Shown here in pieces: positions 27,983 through 36,804 of a stretch of 64,000 bases of DNA. The position numbers and the translations under genes are program-made. Origin of the DNA: DATAOG01 sp963757395 (GTDB taxonomy: Bacteria; Pseudomonadota; Alphaproteobacteria; Geminicoccales; Geminicoccaceae). The notes beneath the pieces were generated by a model. The model searched no databases. It was not told where the DNA came from and saw only the letters and a list, made by a program, of their open reading frames with translations. Each line of letters begins with the position of its first letter. The first letter of the stretch is position 1. The stretch spans positions 186,001-250,000 of the forward strand of contig CAVWRK010000003.1 of assembly GCA_963757395.1 (NCBI GenBank), given 5' to 3'.

Positions 27983-29388
27983 TTAAGAAGAAAATGTCCT
28001 GGCAACCCGGAAACCGACAACGCTGACCCGGACGTCGATGCCGTGCCTGTAGCGATAGGCCGAGCGGAGGAACTCCAGCCTGCTGACCCAGGAGCCCCCG
28101 CGCAACACCCGGCGGGAATCATTCCCTTGAAGCCAGGCAGCCCCGTCTTCTGGCGCCCCTTTGTAGGTGTCGTGCCAGCGGTCCTCGACCCATTCCCAGA
28201 CGTTGCCATGCATGTCGTAAAGCCCAAAGGGACTGGCCGGATAGCTCCCGACCTCGCTGGTCCGACCGCCCCCGTAGTTCGCCTTGTCCTCGGAAATGTC
28301 GTCGCCCCACAAGTAGCGGGTCGTGGTGCCGGCCCGGCAAGCGTATTCCCACTCGGCTTCGGTCAACAAACGGTACGACTGGCCTGCCTCGGCGGCCAGC
28401 CACTCGACATACGCCCTGGCGTCATTCCAAGACACATTAATCACCGGCCGCCGGCCCCGTCCCCACACCTCGCACCTGGCGGCTGGCGCCGGGTTTGCTC
28501 ACAGAAGTGGTCGTACTCCTCGAACGTGATCGGGTAGCGGCCGACGGCCAGCGGATAAGCGATCCGGACCCGATGCTGTGGCTTTTCGACGTCCTTCGCT
28601 TCCCAATCGACCTCGGGCGAACCCATCAGGAACTCGCCGGGCGGAATGACCACCAGCTCCGGGCACCAGGGCGCGTCGATGTCGCGGAAGACGGTGCCGG
28701 GTGGCAAGGTTTCTGGCGGGGACGCCACCGCTGAATCCGGTAGAGCCAGCGTGTCTCGCACTTCGAGGTCATGTTGCGTCGATCGTCGAGGAACGGTTGA
28801 CCGGTCGCCGGTCAAAGCGGCAGGTGCCATCGCTTCTGCGCTGGAGGTCACGGCGGCAGCACGACGCGGTCGCCTCGTGTGGCGCGCCTTCGCGATCTCC
28901 AGGGCGAGCGATTTCGATCTTCAAGCGCACTTTCCGATTTCTGAGCGAATAGTGCCGAAGCTCCCGCCAGCTCCCACCTCTGACGCTCGATGGATCACGG
29001 TCGCCAGACGGTCCGCCTCCCGAAGCTCCTTTTCCTCGAGCACCGGGCATCGGATATAGTAGATTGGCAGGATGAGATCGTGGCGCCCTGCCCTTTCTTC
29101 TGCCTTCAGAAATTTTTCCAGCTCACCGCGGCAAGCGGCGCTCTTGAAGTAGCTGGGTGTGAGGATCGGGATGAAGAACCGCGCCTCAGCCAACATCTCA
29201 TCCAGTTTGTGAGACCAACGCTCGCCGATTTCGATGTCGTCGACGTCCTGGAAGATCGCGAACGTCTCGCCGGTCACCTCCCGCACCGCGTCGCTGAGCG
29301 CTCCGCGAAATGCGCTGATGTCGCCTCGGCGATCGTCGAAGCGGGTATAGCTGAGAAACGCATCCGGCGGCTTGACTGCCATCCCCAA
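27983..29388 (-). CDS. TIR domain-FGE/C-type-lectin-fold fusion, about three frame breaks
   Basis: The N-terminal TIR domain (about residues 1-150) has DAFLSYTRFDDRRGD, FQDVDDIEIGERWSHKLDE, PILTPSYFKSAACRGELEKF and, after two closely spaced breaks near 28990 and 28902, WRELRHYSL. A linker rich in Arg/Ala leads to an FGE-sulfatase (SUMF1-type) domain: PELVVIPPGEFLMGS, VGRYPITFEEYDHF, VINVSWNDARAYVEWLA, RLLTEAEWEYACRAG, MHGNVWEWVED and RVLRGGSW, ending in GFRVART. A third break lies near 28480. The paired active-site Cys of true FGE are missing. TIR domains of this type cleave NAD+ or make signalling nucleotides in bacterial defence. The FGE fold here probably senses rather than catalyses. Confidence 0.85.
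28001..28090 (-). other. Candidate DGR-like variable region
   Basis: On the minus strand, after the fixed GGSW, the residues VSRLEFL, Y, Y, HGIDV and VSVV are interspersed with a fixed framework R-S-A, R, R, R and GFRVA. Nearly all non-framework codons are NNC or NNT (GTC, AGC, TTC, CTC, TAT, TAC, CAC, GGC, ATC, GAC, GTC, GTC, AGC, GTT, GTC), as expected if AAY codons of a template were mutated at adenines. The position at the end of a C-type-lectin fold matches known DGR targets. No template repeat or reverse transcriptase is seen in this window. Confidence 0.45.
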
Positions 29389-29461
29389 TCCCTACGGTGC
29401 TCGTCGCCCGGTCGAGAGTACAACCCTCGCCGCCAAAATGCACCAACGCTGGCGGACAATG

Positions 29462-29723
29462 TCACGCGAGCAGCTTGTCGTAGTCGCGTGCGAGCCGATC
29501 CAGAACCAGGTCACGAAGTCGCCATCCCGCAGCCCCAGCGCGCGGTAGGCGCGGGTGATCCGGACCGAGTTGATCGGCTCGGTGGCGTGAACGCGTTTGA
29601 AGGCCAGGCTCGGATGGGTCGGGTTCTGGCGCCAGAGACGGAAGGCTTTGGCTGCCTGCTTCTGCACCGCTTCGGCAAGCGATCGAAGCAGTCCCAGAAC
29701 GTCCTGATGGTCCGTGACCTCAT
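29462..29723 (-). CDS. HigB/RelE-superfamily toxin, two frame breaks
   Basis: Reconstructed as about 85 residues. It starts MRSRTIRTFWDCFDRLP at 29723, then (after a break near 29665) AVQKQAAKAFRLWRQNPTHPSLAFKRVHATEPINSVRI, read as family blocks, then YRALGLRDGDFVTWFWIGSHA. A one-base deletion near 29480 restores the expected ending DYDKLLA with a stop at 29462. This is the RelE/ParE-like mRNA-cleaving toxin fold. The ATG overlaps the upstream antitoxin stop by four bases (ATGA). Confidence 0.8.
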
Positions 29724-29944
29724 TCGGGCCGGTTCGAAGGATCCTCGTCCCGGACCGCACCGGCTGCTATGTCCTCGCGCGCGCCGGCGGCGAGGTCGGC
29801 AAGCTTGACCTGGGAGCCTGCGAAGGTCGCAGCCCAGCGCGCCTCGTCCTCGATCTCGTCGAGCACCAGCCGGGCGATGCGATCCTGCTCGGCCGCGGAC
29901 AGCCGGGCCGCCTGTTGCAGGGCCTTTTCCAGAAGCTCGGTCAT
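29720..29944 (-). CDS. Antitoxin of RelE/HigB-like pair
   Basis: A 74-residue protein: MTELLEKALQQAARLSAAEQDRIARLVLDEIEDEARWAATFAG, described here in blocks, matches a small antitoxin family whose members begin with this AEQDRIA helix and the ARW-x(3)-F segment. It lies directly upstream of the toxin with a four-base overlap and would neutralise it. It also lies four bases after the nhaP-like stop on the same strand. Confidence 0.82.
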   Translation of the reverse strand: MTELLEKALQQAARLSAAEQDRIARLVLDEIEDEARWAATFAGSQVKLADLAAGAREDIAAGAVRDEDPSNRPE

Positions 29945-29948
29945 GCAG

Positions 29949-31271
29949 TCAGAATATCACCGAAGCGTCTCCTGGACCACGGCTCTTCGTACGCTCCCGC
30001 CATATCAGCCGTGCCTCCGGGCGGAACAGGCGGCGGGCGGCGAGGCCGACCGTGGTGCCTTGGACCGCGACCGAGAAGACCACGACAACGTAGGTCGCGG
30101 TCAGGAGGAGGGCTTGCAGGTCGCCTGGGGGAAGTGTCAGGGCGAGTGCTATCGAGATGCCGCCGCGCAGGCCGCCCCAGACCAGCATCGGGTAGGTGCC
30201 GCGCTCGAAGGCGCGGAAAGGTGTCATCAGGGCGAGGGGGAGGGCGACGGAAAGGGCGCGGGCGGCGAGCACGACCGGGATCGCGAGCAGGCCGGCCAAG
30301 AGCTCCATCCGGCCGATCGCGATCGCCACCACCTCGAGGCCGATGATCAGGAACAGGACCGAGTTCAGGATCTCGTCGAGCAGGGTCCAGAAGTTCAGGA
30401 GGTTGTCGCGGGTGCGGTCACTCATGGCGTGCTTGACCGCGGGGTCGCCGATCAGGAGGCCGGCAGTCGCCATCGCGATCGGACCGCTGACGTGCAGGCG
30501 CTGGGCGAGCGCGTAGCCGCCCATGACGATCGCAAGCGTGATCAGGATTTCGAGGTTATGCTCGTCGATCGTCTTCATCAGGGCGAAGCCCGCTCCGCCG
30601 AGCAGGAGGCCGAGGAGCAGGCCGCCGCCCGCTTCGATCGCGAACAGCTCGGCGGCGCGCCCGATCGAGACCGGCTCGCTGCCGGTCGCCGCCACCAGCA
30701 GGATCGTGAACAGCACGATGCCGACGCCGTCGTTGAACAGGCTCTCGCCGCCAATCTTGGCCTCGAGGATCTTCGGCACGCCTGCCGAGCGGAGAATACC
30801 GAGCACCGCGACCGGATCGGTCGGGCTGATCAGGGCGCCGAACACCAGGCACCAGAGCAGGCTCGCCTCGAAGCCGAGCAGGACGGTCACCGCCTTGAAG
30901 CCGAGGCCGACCAGAAGGGTCGAAGCTAGGACGCCCGCGGTCGCGAGCACGGCGACGGTCCACTTGCGTTTCAGCAGGCTCGCGAGATCGACGTGCAGCG
31001 CGCCCGCGAACAGGAGGAACGAGAGCAGGCCGCGCAGCAGGGTCTCGGAGAACTTGATGCTCGCAAGGAACGAGCGCTCGGCCTGCTCGATCGGCAGGGC
31101 GGGCAGCAAAGCGTCGATCCCGACCACGGCGAGCGCCGCGAGCGCGCCGGTCACGGTCAGGCCGATGGTATGCGGCAGGCCGATGAAGCGGTAGTTGACG
31201 TAGCCGAGGACCGTGGCCAGCACGATCAGGACGGCCGCGACCTCGAAGGGCGTGAAGCTCGGGATGGCCAA
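29949..31271 (-). CDS. NhaP-type Na+(K+)/H+ antiporter (CPA1)
   Basis: A 440-residue membrane protein with about 12-13 helices. CPA1 landmarks are LLSFLLFAGALHVDL, ALISPTDPVAVLGIL with the ion-binding Asp, GESLFNDGVGIVLF with the ND pair, GPIAMATAGLLIG, and VWGGLRGGISIALAL near the C terminus. No ATG lies at the start; a TTG at 31271 (AIPSFTPFEVAAV) gives the family length. Longer in-frame upstream sequence is antisense to the next gene and rejected. It exchanges protons for cations across the inner membrane. Confidence 0.9.
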   Translation of the reverse strand: MAIPSFTPFEVAAVLIVLATVLGYVNYRFIGLPHTIGLTVTGALAALAVVGIDALLPALPIEQAERSFLASIKFSETLLRGLLSFLLFAGALHVDLASLLKRKWTVAVLATAGVLASTLLVGLGFKAVTVLLGFEASLLWCLVFGALISPTDPVAVLGILRSAGVPKILEAKIGGESLFNDGVGIVLFTILLVAATGSEPVSIGRAAELFAIEAGGGLLLGLLLGGAGFALMKTIDEHNLEILITLAIVMGGYALAQRLHVSGPIAMATAGLLIGDPAVKHAMSDRTRDNLLNFWTLLDEILNSVLFLIIGLEVVAIAIGRMELLAGLLAIPVVLAARALSVALPLALMTPFRAFERGTYPMLVWGGLRGGISIALALTLPPGDLQALLLTATYVVVVFSVAVQGTTVGLAARRLFRPEARLIWRERTKSRGPGDASVIF

Positions 31272-31330
31272 GGCACACTCTGCTTGAGCTGCGGCGACGG
31301 CCCGAGCGCGGGCGGGAGAAGCTGGAGGCC

Positions 31331-32416
31331 TCAGACGCTTTCCGGCCGGGGGCCGAAGCGCACCACCTCGGCATTCGCGTCCGGGCCATCGACCTGGCGG
31401 GCAGGCACCGCCGCCCTCTCGGCGCCGGCGCGCCGCGCGAGCACGAACAGGGTGACCTCGGGCGGGCAGTTGAAGCGCACCGGCAGGCTCGACAGGCCGG
31501 CGCCCGGGCTGGTGTAACCGGTCATCGCCCGGTGCCGCCAGAGGCCGCGCGCCAGATGCCGGTGGCGGTGCGCCAGATTGGTCACCACTGGACGGCCGTT
31601 CGGCAGACAGACCTGGCCGCCGTGGCTGTGGCCGCAGAGATAGAGGTGGTAGCCCGCGGCCGCCGCTTCGTGCGCGAACTCCGGCGAGTGCACCAGGGCC
31701 AGGCCGAAGGTGGCGGGCTCGAGCGCGCTCAGCGCCGCCGCGGCCGCAGGCGTATAGTAGCGGTGCACGTCGTCGACCCCGGTCACCAGGATCTCGGCGC
31801 CGCCGCGGCGCAGCCGCCGGCTGCGGTTGAGCAGGGGCTGGTAGCCGAGCCGGGCGAGCTCGGGCACCATGTCGGCGCAATCGTGATTGCCGAGGGTCGC
31901 GATGAAGCCGTCCGCCGCGCGCACGGTCTGGCGGAGCGCGGCCAGCGGCTCGAGGATCTGGGTCTCGGTGAACGCTCCCCGGTCGGCGGCGCGCAGGTCG
32001 CCGGTGCAGACGCAGAGGTCGACCTCGAGGCCGGCGACGCTCTCGAGGATCGCGGCCGCCAGGCCGGGCGCGGCGTCGAAATGCGGATCGGCCAGGTGCA
32101 GGACCCGATAGCCCTGAAATGCGTCCGGCAGGCCCGGCAGCTCGAGGCGCAGGGTGCGCAGCCGCACGTCGAGGCCGTTGGCGACCCCCCGGCGCCAGAG
32201 GCCGGTGAGCTTCAGGCCGAGCTGGAATGCCGCCAGCGCCGGCCGCGGCGTGCCGGCCGGGCGCCGGGCCCCTTCCGGCGTGCTCCGGCGCCGGTGCCGC
32301 TCGAGCGCGCGCCGCCGCTCGTCCCAGGCGGCGTGCGCGGCCGTGGCATCGGCCTCGCCGAGCGCGGTCCGGCCACCGGCCACCGCTCGATCCGCGTCCA
32401 GCGCCTGCAACGTCAT
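31331..32416 (-). CDS. Metallophosphoesterase (YkuE-like)
   Basis: A 361-residue calcineurin-like phosphoesterase. The metal-binding motifs appear in order: DPHFD, CTGDLRAAD, LGNHDCADM, LVHSPEF and LCGHSHGGQVCLP. The N-terminal 100 residues are helical and charged, with GLKLTGLWRRGVANGLDVRLRTL leading into the catalytic domain. The substrate is unknown; related proteins act on lipid phosphates such as UDP-diacylglucosamine or on phosphodiesters. It lies 59 bases upstream of the antiporter gene on the same strand. Confidence 0.88.
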   Translation of the reverse strand: MTLQALDADRAVAGGRTALGEADATAAHAAWDERRRALERHRRRSTPEGARRPAGTPRPALAAFQLGLKLTGLWRRGVANGLDVRLRTLRLELPGLPDAFQGYRVLHLADPHFDAAPGLAAAILESVAGLEVDLCVCTGDLRAADRGAFTETQILEPLAALRQTVRAADGFIATLGNHDCADMVPELARLGYQPLLNRSRRLRRGGAEILVTGVDDVHRYYTPAAAAALSALEPATFGLALVHSPEFAHEAAAAGYHLYLCGHSHGGQVCLPNGRPVVTNLAHRHRHLARGLWRHRAMTGYTSPGAGLSSLPVRFNCPPEVTLFVLARRAGAERAAVPARQVDGPDANAEVVRFGPRPESV

Positions 32417-32547
32417 GGGCATTCCCCTCCGGCGTGAAGCATCGCCCGGCACCCGTCCCCGAGCGAGCTTATAGAACGAATTCGGCCTCCAGGCGAACGC
32501 TCTCGGCGCGCCCCTGCCCGGCCCCGGTGCTCGACCTCCGACATCGC

Positions 32548-33546
32548 TCAGAACCAGCCGGAGCGCTTGAAGCGATAGTAGAGATAGGCGCACAGCCCGA
32601 CCACGGTCACCATGACCATCGGATAGCCGTACGGCATCCTGAGCTCGGGCATGTCCTGGAAGTTCATGCCGTAGAGGCCGAACACCGCGGTCGGCATGGC
32701 GAGGATCGCGGCCCAGCCGGCGAGCTTCTTCATGACGTCGTTCTGGTGGACCGAGGCGAGCAAAAGGTTGGTCTCCATCGCCGAGGTGAGCAGCTCGCGG
32801 AGATCGTCGATCGCCTCGGCGACCCGGATCACGTGGTCGCGCACGTCGCGGACATAAGGGTGCATGTCGCGCGCCATCAGCGGCACGTCGAAGCGCATCA
32901 GCCGGTCGCAGACCTCGAGCAACGGCGCGATCGCACGCCGGAGGATCATGAGCTCGCGGCGCAGCTCGTAGATGCGCTCGATATCTTGGCTGTCGGCCCC
33001 CTCGCTGACGACCTCGACCTCGAGCAGGTCGACCTCGGCCTCGAGGGCGTGGATGATCGGAAAGTAGTTGTCGACCACGAAATCCATCAGCGAGTAGAGG
33101 ACGAAGCTTTCGCCGATCCGCAGCATCGCCGGCGCGCTCTCGCAGCGGGCGCGGACCTCGGCGTAGGACAAGGACGGCCCATGGCGCACCGTGACCACGT
33201 AGCCGTGGCCGGCGAAGATGTGGGTCTCCCCGAACTGGATCTTGGTGCCTTCCAGCTGGGCCGTGTGCAGGACGACGAACAGGGAGCCGTCGTAGACCTC
33301 GAGCTTGGGCCGCTGGTGGGCATGGAGCGCGTCCTCGATCGCGAGGTCGTCGAGCCAGAACCGGTCCTGCACCTTGCGCAGCAGCTCCTCGCTGGGCTCG
33401 TGCAGGCCGAGCCAGACGAAACGCTCGCATGGCCCGCTGCCGCCGCTCGGCTCCAGGGCGGGGGCGATCGCGCCGTCATGCTCGATGTCGATCTCTGCGA
33501 CCCGCCGGCCCTCCTGATAGGCGGCGCAGTTCACGACCATGCGCAT
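32548..33546 (-). CDS. corA: CorA-type magnesium transporter
   Basis: A 332-residue CorA homologue. It has a soluble N-terminal domain (LDDLAIEDALHAHQRPKLEVYDGSLFVVLH), a long stalk helix, then two C-terminal membrane helices. The first ends with the signature GMN (VFGLYGMNFQDMP); the second is VMVTVVGLCAYLYYRFKRSGWF. It conducts Mg2+, sometimes Co2+ or Ni2+. The start MRMVVNCAAYQEG is the first ATG; the longer open frame upstream is antisense to the SRAP gene. Confidence 0.95.
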   Translation of the reverse strand: MRMVVNCAAYQEGRRVAEIDIEHDGAIAPALEPSGGSGPCERFVWLGLHEPSEELLRKVQDRFWLDDLAIEDALHAHQRPKLEVYDGSLFVVLHTAQLEGTKIQFGETHIFAGHGYVVTVRHGPSLSYAEVRARCESAPAMLRIGESFVLYSLMDFVVDNYFPIIHALEAEVDLLEVEVVSEGADSQDIERIYELRRELMILRRAIAPLLEVCDRLMRFDVPLMARDMHPYVRDVRDHVIRVAEAIDDLRELLTSAMETNLLLASVHQNDVMKKLAGWAAILAMPTAVFGLYGMNFQDMPELRMPYGYPMVMVTVVGLCAYLYYRFKRSGWF

Positions 33547-33693
33547 CGGCAGGGTTCCCCCGAGTGACCGTCCGGCAGCGGCCAGTATATCACCGCCCAG
33601 CGTTCCCGATTTCTTAAGGACGCCGCGCAGGCCTCGGGGCTTGTGCCGGGCGGCACCTGCGGGCAGCATCGCGCGACCCCGAGCGAGGCGACG

Positions 33694-34380
33694 ATGTGCG
33701 GACGTTATCTCTTGACCACGCCGGTCGATGCGCTGCGGCAGCTGTTCCGGTTCACCGAGCGGCCGAACCTCGGTCCGCGCTACAACATCGCACCGACCCA
33801 GGACGTGCCGGTGGTCCGCCTCGCGCGGGAGGGCGATCGGCGCGAGCTGATCATGGTGCGCTGGGGCCTCGTGCCCTATTGGGCGGACGATGTGAAGATC
33901 GGCAACCGGCTGATCAACGCGCGCGCCGAGACCATCGAGCGGACGCCCGCTTTCCGCGAGGCCTACCAACGCCGGCGCTGCCTGGTGCCGGCCGACGGCT
34001 TCTTCGAGTGGCGCAAGGAAGGCAAGCTCCGCCAGCCGCTGCTGATCCGACGCCGGGACCAGGCACCGTTCGCCTTCGCGGGCTTGTGGGAGCGCTGGAA
34101 ACAGCCGGACGGCGGCGTGCTGCGCTCGTGCACGATCGTCACCTGCCCGCCGAACGCGCTGGTCGCACCGGTGCACGACCGCATGCCGGTGATCCTGGCG
34201 GAGGGCGACCACGATGCCTGGCTGGATGCGCAGACCGGCGGCCGCGAGCTGCTTCGCCCCTGTCCGGCCGACTGGCTCGAGGCGATCGCGGTCAGCCCGA
34301 GGGTCAACAGCCCGGCCAACGACGATCCGGAGTGCATCGCGCCGCTCACCGGCGCGACCGACCAGCCGCGCCTGATCTGA
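33694..34380 (+). CDS. SOS response-associated peptidase (SRAP, HMCES/YedK family)
   Basis: A 228-residue SRAP protein. Catalytic Cys 2 is exposed after Met removal (MCGRY). Family motifs are RYNIAPTQDVPVV, RWGLVPYWADD, INARAETI, RRCLVPADGFFEW and PVHDRMPVIL. SRAP proteins form a thiazolidine crosslink to abasic sites in single-stranded DNA and protect them during replication. The start is fixed by the need for Cys 2. It is divergent from corA, 147 bases apart. Confidence 0.95.
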   Translation: MCGRYLLTTPVDALRQLFRFTERPNLGPRYNIAPTQDVPVVRLAREGDRRELIMVRWGLVPYWADDVKIGNRLINARAETIERTPAFREAYQRRRCLVPADGFFEWRKEGKLRQPLLIRRRDQAPFAFAGLWERWKQPDGGVLRSCTIVTCPPNALVAPVHDRMPVILAEGDHDAWLDAQTGGRELLRPCPADWLEAIAVSPRVNSPANDDPECIAPLTGATDQPRLI

Positions 34381-34523
34381 GCGCGCCCGACGTTTCGGCA
34401 GGCCTTGCATTTTATCCACAGTTGCCTTGTCATGCCCCTGTGGCCCGGCGACCGGGAAGGTAGACGCGGGCCAGGAGGGTGGAGGATGACCGGACGCCAT
34501 CCGTTCGGCCAGCAAATCGAGCC

Positions 34524-36122
34524 ATGCCCGAACAAGGACCAGGCCCGGCCGGCGGCCCTGTCGAGCCGTTGCTCGACAACGAGACCGAGCTCAAGCTGCG
34601 GGGCGAGCCGCGAGCCCTGAAGAAGATCTTCGCCGGCCCGGCGATCGCCGACAAAGCGACCGGCCGCGGCCGCAGCCAGCGCCTGGAGAACGTCTATTAC
34701 GACACCGCGGATCAAAGGCTGCGGGCGCGCGGGCTCGCTTTCCGCGTGCGCAAGGACGGCCGCCGCTACGTCCAGACGCTGAAGTCCGGCGACATCGCCG
34801 GCCTGGTCGCCTATCGCGGCGAATGGCAGACCCCGCTCGGCTCGGCCGTTCCGGATCTCGGTCTGCTGCCGGCGGCGGCGAGCGAGGTCCTGGACGGGCT
34901 GATCGCACCCGGCGAGCTGCGCTCGCTGTTCACGACCCGGGTGCGCCGGCAGGTGCGCCGGCTCGCCGCGCACGTCAACGGCGGCGTTCCGAGCCTGATC
35001 GAGGCCGCGCTCGACCTCGGCGCGATCGAGGCCGACGGCCGCTCGTTGCCGATCGCCGAGATCGAGCTCGAGCTGATCGACGGCTCCCCTATGGCGCTCT
35101 ACGATCTGGCGCTGGAGCTCGACGCGCTGACCCCTTTGCAGGTCGAGACCCGGAGCAAGTCGGTGCGCGGCTATGCCCTGGCCAGGGGCGAGCCGCCGGC
35201 CCCGCAGAAGGCGGAGGCCGTGACGCTCGGGTCGAAAGCGACGGTCGATGCGGCGCTCGGCAAGATCCTGCGCGCCTGCGTCCGGCACTGGTGCGCCAAC
35301 GAGGCGGCCGCCCTCGACGGTCGCGATCCGGAGGGCGTGCACCAGATGCGCGTGGCCCTGCGCCGCCTGCGCTCGGCGGTATCGGTGTTCAGCAAGCTGA
35401 TCCGGCCGGAGCGGCGGTCGTGGCTGTCGGGCGAGGCCCAGCGGATTCTCGGCAGCCTCGGCCCTGCGCGCGATGCCGACGTGTTCCTGACCGAATCGCT
35501 CGCCCGGGTGCTGGCGGCGCGCCCGGACGACCGCTCGCTGCTGGCGCTGCGGGCGGCGGCCGAGGCGGCACGGGCGGAGGGCTACGCGGCGGTGTGCGCG
35601 ACGATCGCCGATCCCGCCTACACCCGCTTCCTGCTCCAGCTCGGCCGCTGGATCGAGGCCGCGGGCTGGCGCGCGGACGCGACCCCGAAGGGGGCCGCAT
35701 GGCTCGACCGGCCGGTCCTCGCCTTCGCCGACCGGCTGCTGGCCAAGCGCCACCGCAAGGCCCTGAAGCTCGGCCGCAGGTTCGAGAGCCTGACACCGCC
35801 AGAGCGCCACCGGGTGCGGATCGCGCTCAAGAAGCTGCGCTACGCGACCGAGTTCTTCCACGCTCTCTATCGCAAGAGGCGCGCGCACGCCTACCTCGCG
35901 GCGCTGAAGGAGCTGCAGGACACGCTCGGCCATCTGAACGACGTCACGGTCGCCGAGCGCCTGGTGAGTGGCTTGAGCGAGCGGGCCGGGGCGGAGCCGA
36001 GGGCGCTCGCCACGGGCTCCGGCCTGGTGCTCGGCTGGCTCGCGCGGGGCGTCGCCGAGGTCGAGCCGGAGGCGCTGAAAGACTGGCAGGCTTTCGCCGC
36101 GCGGGAGCCATTCTGGAGTTGA
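34524..36122 (+). CDS. CYTH-CHAD domain protein (inorganic triphosphatase-like)
   Basis: A 532-residue two-domain protein. The CYTH domain (about 18-220) begins with the metal-binding ETELKLRG and has LENVYYDTADQRLRARGLAFRVR and VQTLKSG. The CHAD domain (about 245-530) is helical and His/Arg-rich (EGVHQMRVALRRLRSAVSVF, then RHRVRIALKKLRYATEFFHAL). CYTH enzymes hydrolyse triphosphate compounds; CHAD domains bind polyphosphate. It lies upstream of the ParA-like gene. Confidence 0.92.
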   Translation: MPEQGPGPAGGPVEPLLDNETELKLRGEPRALKKIFAGPAIADKATGRGRSQRLENVYYDTADQRLRARGLAFRVRKDGRRYVQTLKSGDIAGLVAYRGEWQTPLGSAVPDLGLLPAAASEVLDGLIAPGELRSLFTTRVRRQVRRLAAHVNGGVPSLIEAALDLGAIEADGRSLPIAEIELELIDGSPMALYDLALELDALTPLQVETRSKSVRGYALARGEPPAPQKAEAVTLGSKATVDAALGKILRACVRHWCANEAAALDGRDPEGVHQMRVALRRLRSAVSVFSKLIRPERRSWLSGEAQRILGSLGPARDADVFLTESLARVLAARPDDRSLLALRAAAEAARAEGYAAVCATIADPAYTRFLLQLGRWIEAAGWRADATPKGAAWLDRPVLAFADRLLAKRHRKALKLGRRFESLTPPERHRVRIALKKLRYATEFFHALYRKRRAHAYLAALKELQDTLGHLNDVTVAERLVSGLSERAGAEPRALATGSGLVLGWLARGVAEVEPEALKDWQAFAAREPFWS

Positions 36123-36153
36123 CACGCGCGTGGGCGCGTTCGATCGATGGTCG

Positions 36154-36780
36154 ATGATCTCGGTCCTGGTCGCCAACACCAAGGGTGGCTGCGGCAAGAC
36201 CACCATCGCGACCCACCTGGCGGCGGCGTTCGCCGCCGAGGGTCGGGCGATCGCGCTCGCCGACGCCGACCGTCAGCGCTCGAGCCTCGCCTGGGCCGGG
36301 CTGCGGCCGGGCACCGCGGCGCCGATCACCGCCCTCGACTGGGTCGACGAGCTGGTGGCGCCGCCGCGCGGCACCGAGCGGCTGGTGATCGATGGGGCGG
36401 CGGCGATGAAGCGCAAGCACGTCTTCGAGCTGGTCAAGCTCGCCGACGTGATCATCGTGCCGGTCCTGCCGTCGGCCTTCGATCAGAGCTCGACCGCGGC
36501 CTTCCTGGGCCGGCTGCACGAGCTGAAGTCGATCCGCAAGAACAAGAAGCCGGTCGGCATCCTGCGCAACCGGGTGCGGCCGCGGACCAAGGCGGCGGCG
36601 CGCCTGCTACGCTTCCTCGACCGGCTCGAGCACCAGGACCTGGGCGGCCTGCCCGATCGGACGATCTACAACGAGGTCGCGGCCGACGGGCTTTCGATTT
36701 TCGATCTGCCGGGCAAGCAGGCGCAGGCCCTGCGCGCCGACTGGACCGGCCTGCTCGCCTACATCGCCGACCTCGACTGA
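36154..36780 (+). CDS. ParA/MinD-family ATPase, solitary
   Basis: A 208-residue deviant Walker ATPase. The Walker A motif ANTKGGCGKTTIATHLAAAF has the signature lysines. It also has LADADRQRSSLAW and a conserved ADVIIVPVLPSAFDQSS. The start at 36154 (MISVLVANTKGG) is the usual N terminus; a GTG at 36130 would add eight residues. No parB or obvious cargo gene adjoins it, so its partner is unknown. Such orphan ParA proteins position protein complexes or plasmids. Confidence 0.88.
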   Translation: MISVLVANTKGGCGKTTIATHLAAAFAAEGRAIALADADRQRSSLAWAGLRPGTAAPITALDWVDELVAPPRGTERLVIDGAAAMKRKHVFELVKLADVIIVPVLPSAFDQSSTAAFLGRLHELKSIRKNKKPVGILRNRVRPRTKAAARLLRFLDRLEHQDLGGLPDRTIYNEVAADGLSIFDLPGKQAQALRADWTGLLAYIADLD

Positions 36781-36804
36781 CCCGCATTGATATGCGGGCT
36801 AGCG

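Noticed and set aside
33963..36206. Minus-strand open frame of 747 residues
   Set aside because: Antisense to the CYTH-CHAD and SRAP genes, both of which have intact motifs on the plus strand.
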